From assembly GCF_015602705.1 (NCBI RefSeq), contig NZ_CP059081.1, forward strand, positions 1,435,702 to 1,499,701: 64,000 nt of DNA, given 5' to 3'. Both the position numbers and the translations under genes were made by a program. The notes beneath the pieces were generated by a model. It was given only the letters and a program-made list of their open reading frames with translations, was not told the DNA's origin and did no database searches. The DNA comes from Acinetobacter lwoffii (GTDB lineage Bacteria > Pseudomonadota > Gammaproteobacteria > Pseudomonadales > Moraxellaceae). This document shows positions 41,685-50,579 of this stretch, in pieces (within the stretch, counting starts at the first letter, position 1; every line of letters begins with the position of its first letter).

Positions 41685-42062
41685 ACACTTTCTTGAACTA
41701 TAACTGTTCTAATTATTTTGATTTATAGCATATTTTAAGATGCTTAATATAACAAAAGGGAGGACTAGGCTTATTGTCATTCTATTTTTAAGCTTGAGTC
41801 TCGATACACGACAATTAAAGTGAAAATCCGGTTTCAGATTTTCTGTGGAAATTTTATCTCTACATAAATTGTATTCCCATTTTTATACGCCTCAGTCACT
41901 TGGCTTAATTTGTCACAATTCGATACTTACAAAGTTAGATTTCCTTGCTAAATTCGGTCCACATGATGATAAAAAGTAAGTGACGGTCTAAGACCGAGCC
42001 ATCATGCAACTATAACAACGATACGAAAATACGGACCAATAACAAGCGCAAAGGAGTGGAGA
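41685..42062. other. Divergent intergenic region with two inverted repeats
   Basis: No gene is seen. CGGTCT-A-AGACCG at 41984-41996 and GAAAATC-N8-GATTTTC at 41822-41843 are inverted repeats. The first lies about 65 bp upstream of the acyl-CoA ligase start and could be an operator. Confidence 0.5.
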
Positions 42063-43700
42063 ATGCTCGGAAATATGATGTTTCAGCCTTTACTGATCAG
42101 CAGCATGATTGAACATGCAGGACGCTATCATGCCGATACCGAGGTAATTTCCAAAAATACCGATACCAGTATTACAGTGACCAATTGGGGAGAAATTCAT
42201 CAAAACTCGAAACGTTTTGCCAATGCATTACAACAACTCGGCTTGGCGCAGGGAGATCGGGTCGCGACTATTGCCTGGAATAATCATCGCCATTTAGAGT
42301 CCTGGTATGCCATTTCTGGCAGCGGCTTGGTCTGTCATACCATTAATCCTCGCTTATTTCCGGAACAGCTGATTTTTATTATTAATGATGCTGCGGATCG
42401 CGTGGTGCTGTTCGATAAAACATTTGTCCCTTTAATTAAAGCCGTGAAAGCGCTGTTGACCTCAGTCGAGCATTTTATCTGTCTGGATGCGGTTGATCCG
42501 GCAGTTAGAGAAGCGATTCCAGAAGTACAATTTTATGATGATCTGATTGCCGGGCAAAATACAGAATTTGAGTGGCCAACACTTGATGAAAACTCGGCAA
42601 GCTCTTTATGTTATACCTCGGGAACTACGGGCAATCCCAAAGGTGTACTGTTTAGCCATCGTTCTACGGTATTACATAGCTATGCCATCATTTTACCTGA
42701 CTCCTTAAATGTCTCAGCTGCCGATATTATGTTGCCTGTGGTGCCTATGTTCCATGTAAATGCGTGGGGCACGCCGTATGCCGCTGCGATGGTGGGATGC
42801 ACTCTGGTCCTTCCTGGACCGGGTCTGGATGGCGCCAGTCTGGTCAACCTGATTGATACTTATCAGGTTTCGGTAGCACTTGGCGTACCGACCATCTGGC
42901 AAGGTTTGATTGCCGCCGCAAACCAGTCAGGCTCCAAACTGGAAAGCCTAAAACGAAATGTAGTGGGTGGATCGGCATGCCCACCGGCCATGTTAAGAGC
43001 TTTCAAAGAACAGTTTAATTGTGAAACGATCCATGCCTGGGGCATGACAGAAATCAGTCCACTGGGTACGGCAAATCAGCTCAAGACCAAACATTTACAT
43101 CTGTCTGATGAAGAAAAATTACAGATTCGGCTGTCCCAAGGTCGTCCACCATTCGGGGTTGACCTACGTTTGACTGATGCAGAAAAAGGGACGCATGAAA
43201 TTGAGCGTGATGGACAGACCACAGGAAATTTACAGGTGAAAGGGCATTGGGTCATCAGCCATTATTTCGGCAAGGAAGAATCAGCTTTGACTGCAGATGG
43301 CTGGTTTGATACCGGCGATATTGCCACGTTGGATCAGGATGGCTTTATGAAACTCAGTGACCGTTCTAAAGATCTAATCAAGTCTGGCGGAGAATGGATT
43401 TCATCGGTGGAGCTAGAAAATATTGCCATGGGGCATCCGGAAATTGCGATGGCAGCCGTAATTGCCGCCCAGCATCCTAAATGGGATGAGCGCCCGGTAT
43501 TGATTGCCATTAAAAAACCGGATAGCCAGCTAAGTGAAACTGATTTGCTAGATTATTATGCGGACAAGGTAGCCAAATGGCAGATTCCAGATCGAGTCGT
43601 ATTTGTTGATGCGATCCCTCTCAGTGGTACCGGTAAAATGCTGAAAAAGGATCTGCGTGAATTATATGGTACTATTCTTTTGGAACAGGTGGCAGGTTAA
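42063..43700 (+). CDS. Acyl-CoA ligase (AMP-forming, medium/long-chain, DmdB-like)
   Basis: The 545-residue ANL-superfamily enzyme shows the P-loop YTSGTTGNPKGVLFSHRS, A5 motif WGMTEISP, A7 GWFDTGDIATLD and A10 PLSGTGKMLKKDLR with the catalytic Lys. It activates a fatty or related carboxylic acid with ATP and CoA. It is most like the long-chain/3-methylthiopropionate CoA ligases, so it may feed the DmdC-like dehydrogenase at 18.7 kb. It has an AAGGAG site and its own terminator. Confidence 0.87.
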   Translation: MLGNMMFQPLLISSMIEHAGRYHADTEVISKNTDTSITVTNWGEIHQNSKRFANALQQLGLAQGDRVATIAWNNHRHLESWYAISGSGLVCHTINPRLFPEQLIFIINDAADRVVLFDKTFVPLIKAVKALLTSVEHFICLDAVDPAVREAIPEVQFYDDLIAGQNTEFEWPTLDENSASSLCYTSGTTGNPKGVLFSHRSTVLHSYAIILPDSLNVSAADIMLPVVPMFHVNAWGTPYAAAMVGCTLVLPGPGLDGASLVNLIDTYQVSVALGVPTIWQGLIAAANQSGSKLESLKRNVVGGSACPPAMLRAFKEQFNCETIHAWGMTEISPLGTANQLKTKHLHLSDEEKLQIRLSQGRPPFGVDLRLTDAEKGTHEIERDGQTTGNLQVKGHWVISHYFGKEESALTADGWFDTGDIATLDQDGFMKLSDRSKDLIKSGGEWISSVELENIAMGHPEIAMAAVIAAQHPKWDERPVLIAIKKPDSQLSETDLLDYYADKVAKWQIPDRVVFVDAIPLSGTGKMLKKDLRELYGTILLEQVAG

Positions 43701-43735
43701 CGCATCATTTAAGCTGAAAATCCTAACATGAAGTC

Positions 43736-43769
43736 AAAAAACTGATCTCTATGAGAGGTCAGTTTTTTT
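43736..43769. terminator. Terminator after the acyl-CoA ligase gene
   Basis: The stem ACTGATCTCT/AGAGGTCAGT (one wobble) with loop ATG is flanked by an A-run and a T-run. Confidence 0.9.
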
Positions 43770-43998
43770 ATGTATAGGCTAAGCAGCGTTGTCGGTTTAA
43801 AAATGCTTTTTCTCAATCCATATGGCCTTGATCGCTACTTTTAGACGATATTGTCCGACAAAAAGTCATATTATATGGCTTAGGAACATAATTTGACCTG
43901 TATTGACATGGTCTGAATGTGAGAATTCTTTATCCTGAGCAATATAATAATTAGACAGTTGTACATTAATGGAACTGTCTGCGGATAAGGGGATAAAA

Positions 43999-45021
43999 AT
44001 GACAAGCATGCCAACCTATCAGCCGCATTGGATCCGGGAAGATTTCATTGATTTTATTGGTGAAAAAATTCATCCAACCTGGGCAATCAAAAAAGTTAAG
44101 GCTGCCGTTATGGGTATTCAAGCCATCAGCCCTGACTTTTTCAAGATTCACTTACGTCCAAATCATAATTTTAAAGCCAAGTCATTTCAGGCCGGCCAGA
44201 ATATTGCAGTGACTGTTAGACTCGATGGCGTACGTCATCAGCGACATTATTCTGTGGTCACTGTATTGAAAAATGGTGATCTGATCATTGCGGTTAAACA
44301 GCAGGGCAAAGTGTCACATGCCTTAAGCCTGATGCAAATTGGTGCCGTGATCGAAATATCACAGCCGCAAGGCGAGTTCACATTGCAAAAATCCACCCAG
44401 CCGATTTTATTTCTGGCTTCAGGCAGTGGTATTACCGCAATTTATTCCTTGCTGCAAAAAGCAGTCATTCAGTCTCTGGAACAGATCGACCTGATTTATT
44501 TCACTCGAGATGATGCCTTTCATGCTGAACTGAAAACCTTGGCTCTCATGCATCCAAACTTGAAATATCACCATTTCAATACCGTGGAACACCAGCAGCA
44601 TCTGACGCAGAGCTTATTGCAAAAGCTGGTGCCAGACTTTGCAGAACGAAAAATTTACGCCTGTGGCTCTGCCGGGATGATGAAAGCTGCACTGAAAATC
44701 GTTGATAAACTGGATTTGAAATCCAATTTTCATTCGGAATATTTCCAGGTTGTAATCGATGAAAAAATTAAAGCACAGCCGGTACAGTTTTTAAGATCGC
44801 AGCAAGAGTTTCAGGCACAGTCCAATTTACTGGAAAGTGCCGAAAAATCCGGCTTGCGACCAGCACATGGTTGCCGGATGGGTATCTGCAATACCTGTTC
44901 CTGTATCAAGGTCAGTGGTTCGGTACGAAATGTCCTGACTGGTGAAATTGATCATGGTAATAATACCCAGATCAAACTGTGCATTTCTCAGGCAGTGAGT
45001 CCTGTGGTGATTAATCTATAA
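43999..45021 (+). CDS. Ferredoxin-NAD(P)H reductase partner of a fatty acid desaturase
   Basis: The protein is about 340 residues. The N-terminal FAD domain has RHYSVVTV, the NAD(P)H domain has LASGSGITAIYSLL and YACGSAGMM, and the C-terminal plant-type [2Fe-2S] domain has CRMGICNTCSC with the distal Cys in KLCISQAV. Electrons pass to the desaturase encoded 42 bp downstream. The start MTSMPTYQPH is chosen because AAGGGGAT lies 6 bp upstream; another ATG ten codons earlier overlaps it. Confidence 0.88.
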   Translation: MTSMPTYQPHWIREDFIDFIGEKIHPTWAIKKVKAAVMGIQAISPDFFKIHLRPNHNFKAKSFQAGQNIAVTVRLDGVRHQRHYSVVTVLKNGDLIIAVKQQGKVSHALSLMQIGAVIEISQPQGEFTLQKSTQPILFLASGSGITAIYSLLQKAVIQSLEQIDLIYFTRDDAFHAELKTLALMHPNLKYHHFNTVEHQQHLTQSLLQKLVPDFAERKIYACGSAGMMKAALKIVDKLDLKSNFHSEYFQVVIDEKIKAQPVQFLRSQQEFQAQSNLLESAEKSGLRPAHGCRMGICNTCSCIKVSGSVRNVLTGEIDHGNNTQIKLCISQAVSPVVINL

Positions 45022-45063
45022 ACTATTGATAAGCCATTAATTAAACTATAAGAAGGTGCTCCC

Positions 45064-46230
45064 ATGAATATGCAAATCGATTTTAAACGACATAGCAAAA
45101 GCCAATTTCTCAATCCGGAACAGATTGAGGAATTCGGTGCCAAAGTCGATGCGATCCGCCGCGAGGTCATGGATGATCTGGGGGAAAAAGACGCCGAATA
45201 TATTTATAAAATCCGCAACTTTGTCCGCTATAGTGAAATTGCCTCACGCGGCATGCTGATGTTTGCCGGCTGGTTGCCACCGGTATGGCTGGCGGGGACA
45301 GGTCTGCTCGGTCTTTCCAAAATCGTGGAAAATATGGAACTCGGCCACAATGTCATGCATGGCCAGTTCGACTGGATGAATGATCCGAGTCTGAACGGTG
45401 CGACCTATGACTGGGATACGATTTCAACCGGCGATGACTGGAAATACACCCATAACTATATTCACCATGCCTATACCAATATCGTCGGAATGGATCATGA
45501 TGTCGGTTATGGTCTGATTCGGGTCAGTGAATCGCAGAAGTGGGAACCACGCTTTCTGTTCAATATTCCACTGGGCATTCAGTTAATGGTATTTTTCGAA
45601 TGGTATGTTGGCCTGCAACGCCTGCATCTGGAAGATGTGATTGCCTATAAAACCAAGACCTGGAAAGAAGTCTGGGAAGAGGCAGCACCTTTACGCCAGA
45701 AAATGCGCCGTCAGGTGTTAAAAGATTATGTATTTTTCCCGCTCATTGCCGGCCCAAACGCCATTCCGGTATTTACCGGAAATGCGGTGGCCAATGTGAT
45801 TCGCAGTCTATGGGCTTCTGCTGTCATTTTTAACGGTCATTTCACTGAAGATGCTGAAACCTTTGAAATGGACAATACTGACAATGAAACCCGTGCCGAG
45901 TGGTATTTACGCCAGATTCGTGGTTCGAGCAATTTTAGTGGAACAACCTGGCTACATATCTTGAGTGGCAATTTGAGCCATCAGATTGAGCATCATCTAT
46001 TCCCGGACATGCCCGCCAATCGCTATGCGCAGGTTGCGCCAAAAATCAAAGCGCTCTGTGCAGAATATGGTATTCACTATAACGAAGCCAGCTTCATGAA
46101 ACAGTTTTCTACAGTGTGGGTAGGTCTGGCTAAATGTTCTCTACCGAATCACTGGACCGAGCAAGTGGTTGAAAAAACCCATGCTGCCAAGTCTGTATTC
46201 AACTACTTTAAAGCGAAACTATTGTCATAA
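45064..46230 (+). CDS. Membrane fatty acid (acyl-CoA/acyl-lipid) desaturase
   Basis: The 388-residue di-iron membrane desaturase has three His boxes, HNVMHGQ, HNYIHH and HQIEHH, with hydrophobic helices between the first two and the third. It introduces a double bond into a fatty acyl chain using O2 and electrons from the preceding reductase. An AGAAGG site precedes the ATG, and the pair forms an operon ended by a strong terminator. Confidence 0.9.
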   Translation: MNMQIDFKRHSKSQFLNPEQIEEFGAKVDAIRREVMDDLGEKDAEYIYKIRNFVRYSEIASRGMLMFAGWLPPVWLAGTGLLGLSKIVENMELGHNVMHGQFDWMNDPSLNGATYDWDTISTGDDWKYTHNYIHHAYTNIVGMDHDVGYGLIRVSESQKWEPRFLFNIPLGIQLMVFFEWYVGLQRLHLEDVIAYKTKTWKEVWEEAAPLRQKMRRQVLKDYVFFPLIAGPNAIPVFTGNAVANVIRSLWASAVIFNGHFTEDAETFEMDNTDNETRAEWYLRQIRGSSNFSGTTWLHILSGNLSHQIEHHLFPDMPANRYAQVAPKIKALCAEYGIHYNEASFMKQFSTVWVGLAKCSLPNHWTEQVVEKTHAAKSVFNYFKAKLLS

Positions 46231-46263
46231 TTTTTAAGCGTTACTTATTCACCATTTTGGTAC

Positions 46264-46303
46264 TCCTCAATAGATTTGGATGGTCTATTGAGGAATTTTT
46301 TTT
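46264..46303 (+). terminator. Terminator of the reductase-desaturase operon
   Basis: A perfect 11-bp stem TCCTCAATAGA/TCTATTGAGGA with a 9-base loop is followed by eight T residues. Confidence 0.93.
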
Positions 46304-46453
46304 AAGTTTTATCAGATTTAATATCATTAGAATAATCCTGTTTATGAATAAAATATGGATACAGATTTCAAAAAATGACGAAAGCAAAACAGATCCAGTA
46401 CTGCTGAAACGCTTTGCCTACAACAACCTGCTTCAGCTCTAAAGGCTTCTCTC

Positions 46454-46459
46454 TATAAT
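46454..46459 (+). promoter_or_regulatory. -10 box TATAAT of the lipoprotein gene
   Basis: A consensus -10 hexamer lies 31 bp upstream of the TTG start. The -35 region at the right distance is poor, so the assignment is tentative. Confidence 0.45.
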
Positions 46460-46489
46460 GGCCGCGTCGTTACACTCAAGGTCTCAGTT

Positions 46490-46840
46490 TTGAAACATCT
46501 TAAATATTTTTCAGCAATTCCATTATTAGTACTTTTAACTGCTTGTAACACCACTGAAGCACCCGCACCAGATTATCAGGGCAACTGGAAAAACACCGTG
46601 GAAAATCCAAAACTTGAAAATATTCTGGTTATTTCAAAAAATGGTGAAAATTATCTGATTACCAATACGATCAAAGATAAGGAAACCGGTAAAACCGAGA
46701 AAAAGAATCCAATGCCCGCTGCAGTGAACGAAAATGGCATGCTTCAGTTGAACGCAGGTGCAGGTATGGTCGATTTTGCAATCGATGAGAAAACCGGAAA
46801 TCTGGTTGGTTCAGGCTCAATCTATAAAAAAGCCAAATAG
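46490..46840 (+). CDS. Small lipoprotein, function unknown
   Basis: The 116-residue protein has a type II signal peptide: KHLKYFSAIPLLVLLTAC, with lipobox LTAC, so the mature lipoprotein starts at Cys19. The body (YQGNWKNTVENPKLENILVISKNGENYLITNTI...GSGSIYKK) suggests a small beta-rich fold. The start is a TTG behind AAGGT at a good distance. It is preceded by the TATAAT box and followed by a terminator, so it is a single-gene unit. Confidence 0.75.
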   Translation: MKHLKYFSAIPLLVLLTACNTTEAPAPDYQGNWKNTVENPKLENILVISKNGENYLITNTIKDKETGKTEKKNPMPAAVNENGMLQLNAGAGMVDFAIDEKTGNLVGSGSIYKKAK

Positions 46841-46872
46841 TCAGCAAGATTTTTAAGCCACAAATAGTATTC

Positions 46873-46912
46873 AAGATGTCATGAACAAGGATGCTTCATG
46901 GCATCTTTTTTA
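46873..46912 (+). terminator. Terminator after the small lipoprotein gene
   Basis: The 13-bp stem AAGATGTCATGAA/TTCATGGCATCTT (one wobble) has a 9-base loop and a T-run. Confidence 0.88.
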
Positions 46913-47638
46913 GTGGATGTTGTTATTGAATGAACTTAATAATTCAGCAAAATTTTCGACATAATAATTTGCTTTGGCTTTGATCAAATCTATTTCATGA
47001 GCGGAGTGCTGGTCATAAATTCCCACTACCTCGATGCCCGCATGATTTGCTGCTTCTACACCGACTAGAGAGTCTTCAATAATTAGACATTCCTCAGGTC
47101 GAAGGTTAAAGGCTTGCAAAACATTCAGATAAACTTCGGGATGAGGTTTAATGTTCTGGACATTTTCACGGGTGAGAATCAAGGAAAAGTCCTCATCAAA
47201 GCTGATTTTAGAGTTAATATTTCGATTGTTATCCTGATAGCGCTGTACATTGAATAAACTGGTGGTGGTGGTCAAAGCCAGTGATATCTGTTGCTGTTTT
47301 AAAGCCTGAATCAGGAGGTCTGCCTGAGGTTTTAACTCGACGATATCATCCAGAAAATGTCGGGAAATACTATAACGACGATTTTTTACTTCTTCTTTAG
47401 CTGGTTCAAAACCGTATTGTTCTTTTAAAAATCCACAATATTCCAGATAAGGATCTGACCTATGTCTCAAGGCGGTAAGTTGAAGATCGCGCTGTTGCTG
47501 AATCTGAATCTCATGTAAATCGACTTTTCTGTTGGAGAGCTCATCAATCAGGGCTGCATCTACCTGATTCCAGATGCCTACAGAATCAATCAACGTACCA
47601 TCTAGATCAAAACAGACCAGCTTTTTATCCTGAAACAT
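46910..47638 (-). CDS. HAD-superfamily phosphatase (HAD-IA, phosphoglycolate/sugar phosphatase type)
   Basis: The protein is 242 residues from MFQDKKLVCFDLDGTLIDSVG, the first HAD motif with nucleophile Asp. Motif II is LTTTTS and motif III/IV is KPHPEVYLNVLQAF...CLIIEDSLVGVEAANHAG. It hydrolyses a small phosphorylated metabolite. The frame runs 28 codons further upstream, but the HAD motif is normally near the N-terminus and GAGA precedes this ATG. Confidence 0.85.
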   Translation of the reverse strand: MFQDKKLVCFDLDGTLIDSVGIWNQVDAALIDELSNRKVDLHEIQIQQQRDLQLTALRHRSDPYLEYCGFLKEQYGFEPAKEEVKNRRYSISRHFLDDIVELKPQADLLIQALKQQQISLALTTTTSLFNVQRYQDNNRNINSKISFDEDFSLILTRENVQNIKPHPEVYLNVLQAFNLRPEECLIIEDSLVGVEAANHAGIEVVGIYDQHSAHEIDLIKAKANYYVENFAELLSSFNNNIH

Positions 47639-47919
47639 ATAAGATTTCTCTGTATTTTTACCATTTATTCGGTGGGGCTGAGTATATCGCATACGATTTA
47701 AATGTTTAACTGACCTGAGCAAACCGGGCTGGAAATTTTACGCTAAGGGACTTTTTAATGGATTTATTCACCTGTTAAAAGTATTTATTTACGGAAAATT
47801 ACAGCGAGTTTAATCCTGAAAATAGTTGCGAAGTGTTATATTTTAATCTGACCCTCAATAGACTTATGCGGATGAAAGACCTGTCCGAATGATGAGAAAG
47901 TTAAAGGAAATGTATTTCT

Positions 47920-48813
47920 GTGTTTGAACTTGACTGTAAATTGCTCAGTATTTTTTATTATGTCTATAAATTTAAAAACGTATCTCAGGCAGCCGATCAT
48001 TTAGATATGAGCCAGCCAGCGGTGAGCAATCTGCTGAATAAAATTCGCCAGCATTATGGTGATCCTTTATTTTTACGTATTGGCAATGAAATGCTGCCGA
48101 CAGACCTGTCCAAACAGCTCTTTCCCTTGGTCAGCGAAGCATTGAGCAAAGTTGAAGCCATTAATAACTTTACTATCAATTTTGATCAGGTCACTTCACA
48201 GCAGCGCTTTACACTGGCAATGACTGATGTATCGCATCTGGTACTGTTGCCAAAAATTTCACAGTATCTGAAGCAGCATGCGTCCCATATCCGTCTGAAT
48301 GTGCGTCCGATTACGTCAGAAACCAGCTATCAAATGGCCAATGGCGAGATTGATCTGGCTTTGGGCTTCTTGCCAAATCTGGAGAATGGCTTTTATCAGC
48401 AGAAACTGTTTGAGCAATATTATGTAGTGATCGCGGCGAAAGATCATCCGCGGCTCACGGGTGACAGCATCACGACCGAAGAGTATTTACGTGAAACGCA
48501 TATCGATATTGATGCCGGGATGGGGCATTACCATATTGAAAATGAATTGCTGAATCTGGAACTTAAGCGTGACATTCTAATGCGTCTGCCAAGTTATCTG
48601 GGAGTCGGACTGGTAGTGCAGGAAACCGATGCGATTGCGACCGTGCCTTATTATTTGAGTGAAGTCCTGTTATCACGTGGCAATCTCAAGATCTTTAATG
48701 CGCCAATTGCGTTCCCGACCTATTCCGTAAAGCAGTATTGGCATATGTCCTGTCATCATAAAACCAGCCATCAATGGTTACGTAATATGCTGCATGAGAT
48801 TTTAAGTAAATAA
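47920..48813 (+). CDS. LysR-family transcriptional regulator
   Basis: The 297-residue protein has an N-terminal HTH (FKNVSQAADHLDMSQPAVSNLLNKIRQHYGDPLFLRIGNEMLPT) and a periplasmic-binding-like effector domain. The start is GTG behind AAAGGAAA. The NodD/DgdR-like pattern DPLFLR.G.EMLPT fits this subgroup. It lies immediately upstream of the guanidine operon on the same strand but is separated from it by a terminator; a role in that locus is possible but unproven. Confidence 0.85.
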   Translation: MFELDCKLLSIFYYVYKFKNVSQAADHLDMSQPAVSNLLNKIRQHYGDPLFLRIGNEMLPTDLSKQLFPLVSEALSKVEAINNFTINFDQVTSQQRFTLAMTDVSHLVLLPKISQYLKQHASHIRLNVRPITSETSYQMANGEIDLALGFLPNLENGFYQQKLFEQYYVVIAAKDHPRLTGDSITTEEYLRETHIDIDAGMGHYHIENELLNLELKRDILMRLPSYLGVGLVVQETDAIATVPYYLSEVLLSRGNLKIFNAPIAFPTYSVKQYWHMSCHHKTSHQWLRNMLHEILSK

Positions 48814-48863
48814 CTCTACCGCTTAAATAGTTTGATTGAGTTCTCATCTCTAGATTTTACAAT

Positions 48864-48888
48864 TCCCGGTACAAGCCGGGATTTTTTT
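48864..48888 (+). terminator. Terminator after the LysR gene
   Basis: The stem TCCCGG/CCGGGA with loop TACAAG is followed by seven T. It isolates the guanidine operon from upstream transcription. Confidence 0.88.
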
Positions 48889-48922
48889 ATTTTGGTACAT
48901 CTTGATGCCTTTTTCAGAGCCT

Positions 48923-48939
48923 TGCACCTGAAGTGATCA
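48923..48939 (+). promoter_or_regulatory. Weak NtrC-like half site upstream of the guanidine operon
   Basis: TGCACC-N5-TGATCA matches the left half of the NtrC consensus TGCACC-N5-GGTGCA fully but the right half poorly. It lies about 70 bp upstream of the sigma-54 -24 element, a usual enhancer distance. Confidence 0.35.
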
Positions 48940-48957
48940 GTTCCATCTCAAAAAAAA

Positions 48958-48985
48958 GTATTACGAATATAAAAAATAGTATTAC
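48958..48985. promoter_or_regulatory. Direct repeat GTATTAC-N14-GTATTAC upstream of the guanidine operon promoter
   Basis: Two identical 7-mers sit 21 bp apart, two helical turns, ending 6 bp before the sigma-54 element. The reverse-complement 7-mer with the same 14-bp spacer occurs at the second sigma-54 promoter (56710-56737), pointing to one shared regulator. Confidence 0.6.
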
Positions 48986-48989
48986 TAGT

Positions 48990-49006
48990 TTGGCACGTCC
49001 TTTGCA
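48990..49006 (+). promoter_or_regulatory. Sigma-54 promoter of the guanidine operon
   Basis: TTGGCACGTCCTTTGCA matches the -24/-12 consensus TGGCAC-N5-TTGCW, with the invariant GG and GC exactly 10 bp apart. Transcription would start near 49017, just before the riboswitch aptamer. Confidence 0.85.
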
Positions 49007-49028
49007 TCTATCTACATCATCATAAAGT

Positions 49029-49134
49029 GATCTAGGGTTCCGATACATGAACATTCATGTAGGTCTGCGACCGAGAGTTCACGGCTAGGTTTGTTCAAAC
49101 CCAAGCTACACGGAGGGATAAAAGCCCGGGAGGT
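49029..49134 (+). ncRNA. Guanidine-I (ykkC-yxkD) riboswitch
   Basis: The leader contains the conserved aptamer blocks in order: CTAGGGTTCCG, a hairpin (ACATGA-AC-ATTCATGT), GGTCTGCGACCGAGAG, ACGGCTAGG, a variable hairpin (GGTTTG-TT-CAAACC), ACACGGAGGGATAAAAGCCC and GGGAGGT. These are the hallmarks of the ykkC subtype 1 motif that binds free guanidinium and switches downstream genes on. No terminator hairpin is seen after it, so control of translation or another expression platform is possible. It ends about 30 bp before the first gene of the guanidine operon. Confidence 0.95.
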
Positions 49135-49163
49135 AAACCGTAAAAAGATTGGGATGGATGCAA

Positions 49164-49901
49164 ATGAGCACAATAACTTATCACGAAGATCAAGTCCTCT
49201 GGACTGAACGTTTACCGGGTGGACACCACTGGTCAGCACGCATTCAGCGTGGCGCAGTTTTACAACTCAAATCTTTAGGCGCGAATGCCAATGTTTCACT
49301 GTTTTGTGTAAATAGCGAAGACAAGCTTGAAGCCTATAACATGCCAGACAGCTTAAAAGCACAACACACGGCATTTTTAAGTACAGGGCATATTTTAGCG
49401 TCTGACCTTGGACGCGCGATGGTATCCATTGTGAAAGATGATCACGGTTGGAACGATGCCTTTTGTGCGCCAAGCACAGCACAGCAAATCGAACAACAGT
49501 TTGGTACGCAAACGTTTCAAGATGCGCGTAACGACATGTACCGCAATGGCAAAGACAGTTTGCTTTTAGAGATGACCAAATTTGGATTATCTGCGACCGA
49601 TCTTAGCAATACTTTAAATCTATTCTCTAAAGTGCAACCAGATGACAACGGTAACTTGTCTTATGTCGTATCTGACAATACTGATCAGGTGATTGAACTA
49701 CGTTTTGAAATGGATTGTTTGGTGTTTTTATCCAGTGCACCACATGCCTTAGACAATTCTACTGAATATGCACCTGCCGATATTCAGCTCTCACTCTTTA
49801 AAGCACTGCCTTTAGGCGACACCGATGTCTGCCGTGATTCATGCCCGCAAAATCAGCGTGCATTCCAAAATAATAACCGCTACTACGCTTTAACTGCTTA
49901 A
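49164..49901 (+). CDS. Carboxyguanidine deiminase subunit (urea-amidolyase-associated protein 1)
   Basis: The 245-residue protein of the DUF1989/UAAP1 family is recognised by the start YHEDQVLWTERLPGGHHWSARIQRGAVLQL and the segment LASDLGRAMVSIVKDDHGWNDAFCAPS. With UAAP2 it forms the enzyme reported as carboxyguanidine deiminase (CgdAB), which converts carboxyguanidine to allophanate and ammonia. The Met at MSTITYH is taken as start; two ATGs a few codons upstream are also in frame. It is the first gene after the guanidine-I riboswitch. It uses CAA for Gln far more than the right-hand half of the locus. Confidence 0.88.
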   Translation: MSTITYHEDQVLWTERLPGGHHWSARIQRGAVLQLKSLGANANVSLFCVNSEDKLEAYNMPDSLKAQHTAFLSTGHILASDLGRAMVSIVKDDHGWNDAFCAPSTAQQIEQQFGTQTFQDARNDMYRNGKDSLLLEMTKFGLSATDLSNTLNLFSKVQPDDNGNLSYVVSDNTDQVIELRFEMDCLVFLSSAPHALDNSTEYAPADIQLSLFKALPLGDTDVCRDSCPQNQRAFQNNNRYYALTA

Positions 49902-49912
49902 GGGGAATGATC

Positions 49913-50575
49913 ATGACTGCACTCGTAAACCCAACACAAAATCATGAAAAATCAGTACTTAGCGAAGTTTGTCCTGCCGGTGAAGCATGGATGTGTGAAG
50001 TCAAAAAAGGCCAGTATTTCTGTATTGTTGATCTTGAAGGTAATCAAGCGGTGGATACTTTGTTTATTTCCGCACATAACCCTGAAGAGCGTTATAGCGC
50101 AACCGATACTTTGGCGATGAACCGTCAAATTTATCTAGAAAAAGGTACGACTTTATATACCAACTTTGGCAATAAAATTGCGAGTATTCATGATGACAAC
50201 TGCGGTCGCCACGATACTTTAGGCGGTGCATGTTCATGTGAAAGTAACACGGTTCGTTATGCGCATGATAAATATCCAATGCACAGTTGCCGTAACAATT
50301 TCATGATTGCATTGTCACAACATCCGATTGCGAAAAAGCATGGTCTGAATGTGCGCCATATCGGTCCAAATATTAATTTTTTTATGAATGTACCTGTAAC
50401 TTCAGATGGTCACCTGAAATTTGATGATGGGATTTCTGCACCGGGCAAATATGTGGAAATTAAAGCTGAGATGGATTTGATTGTGTTGATCTCAAACTGC
50501 CCACAACTGAATAACCCATGTAATGCCTATAACCCAACAAAAATTCAACTGATTGTCCGTGAAGGCGAGGTATAA
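49913..50575 (+). CDS. Carboxyguanidine deiminase subunit (urea-amidolyase-associated protein 2)
   Basis: The 220-residue DUF1989/UAAP2 protein is the partner of the preceding gene. It carries a Cys/His-rich segment (HDDNCGRHDTLGGACSCES...MHSCRNNF) likely to bind zinc, and the core NLEGNQ-like stretch VDLEGNQAVDTLF. The start MTALVNP is preferred, 7 bp after GGGG; an ATG two codons upstream is also possible. It begins 11 bp after UAAP1 and ends 4 bp before the carboxylase start, indicating tight coupling. Confidence 0.88.
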   Translation: MTALVNPTQNHEKSVLSEVCPAGEAWMCEVKKGQYFCIVDLEGNQAVDTLFISAHNPEERYSATDTLAMNRQIYLEKGTTLYTNFGNKIASIHDDNCGRHDTLGGACSCESNTVRYAHDKYPMHSCRNNFMIALSQHPIAKKHGLNVRHIGPNINFFMNVPVTSDGHLKFDDGISAPGKYVEIKAEMDLIVLISNCPQLNNPCNAYNPTKIQLIVREGEV

Positions 50576-50579
50576 GACT

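Noticed and set aside
46257..46442. 61-codon frame after the desaturase gene
   Set aside because: It begins inside the strong terminator hairpin of the desaturase operon and encodes low-complexity A+T-rich sequence.
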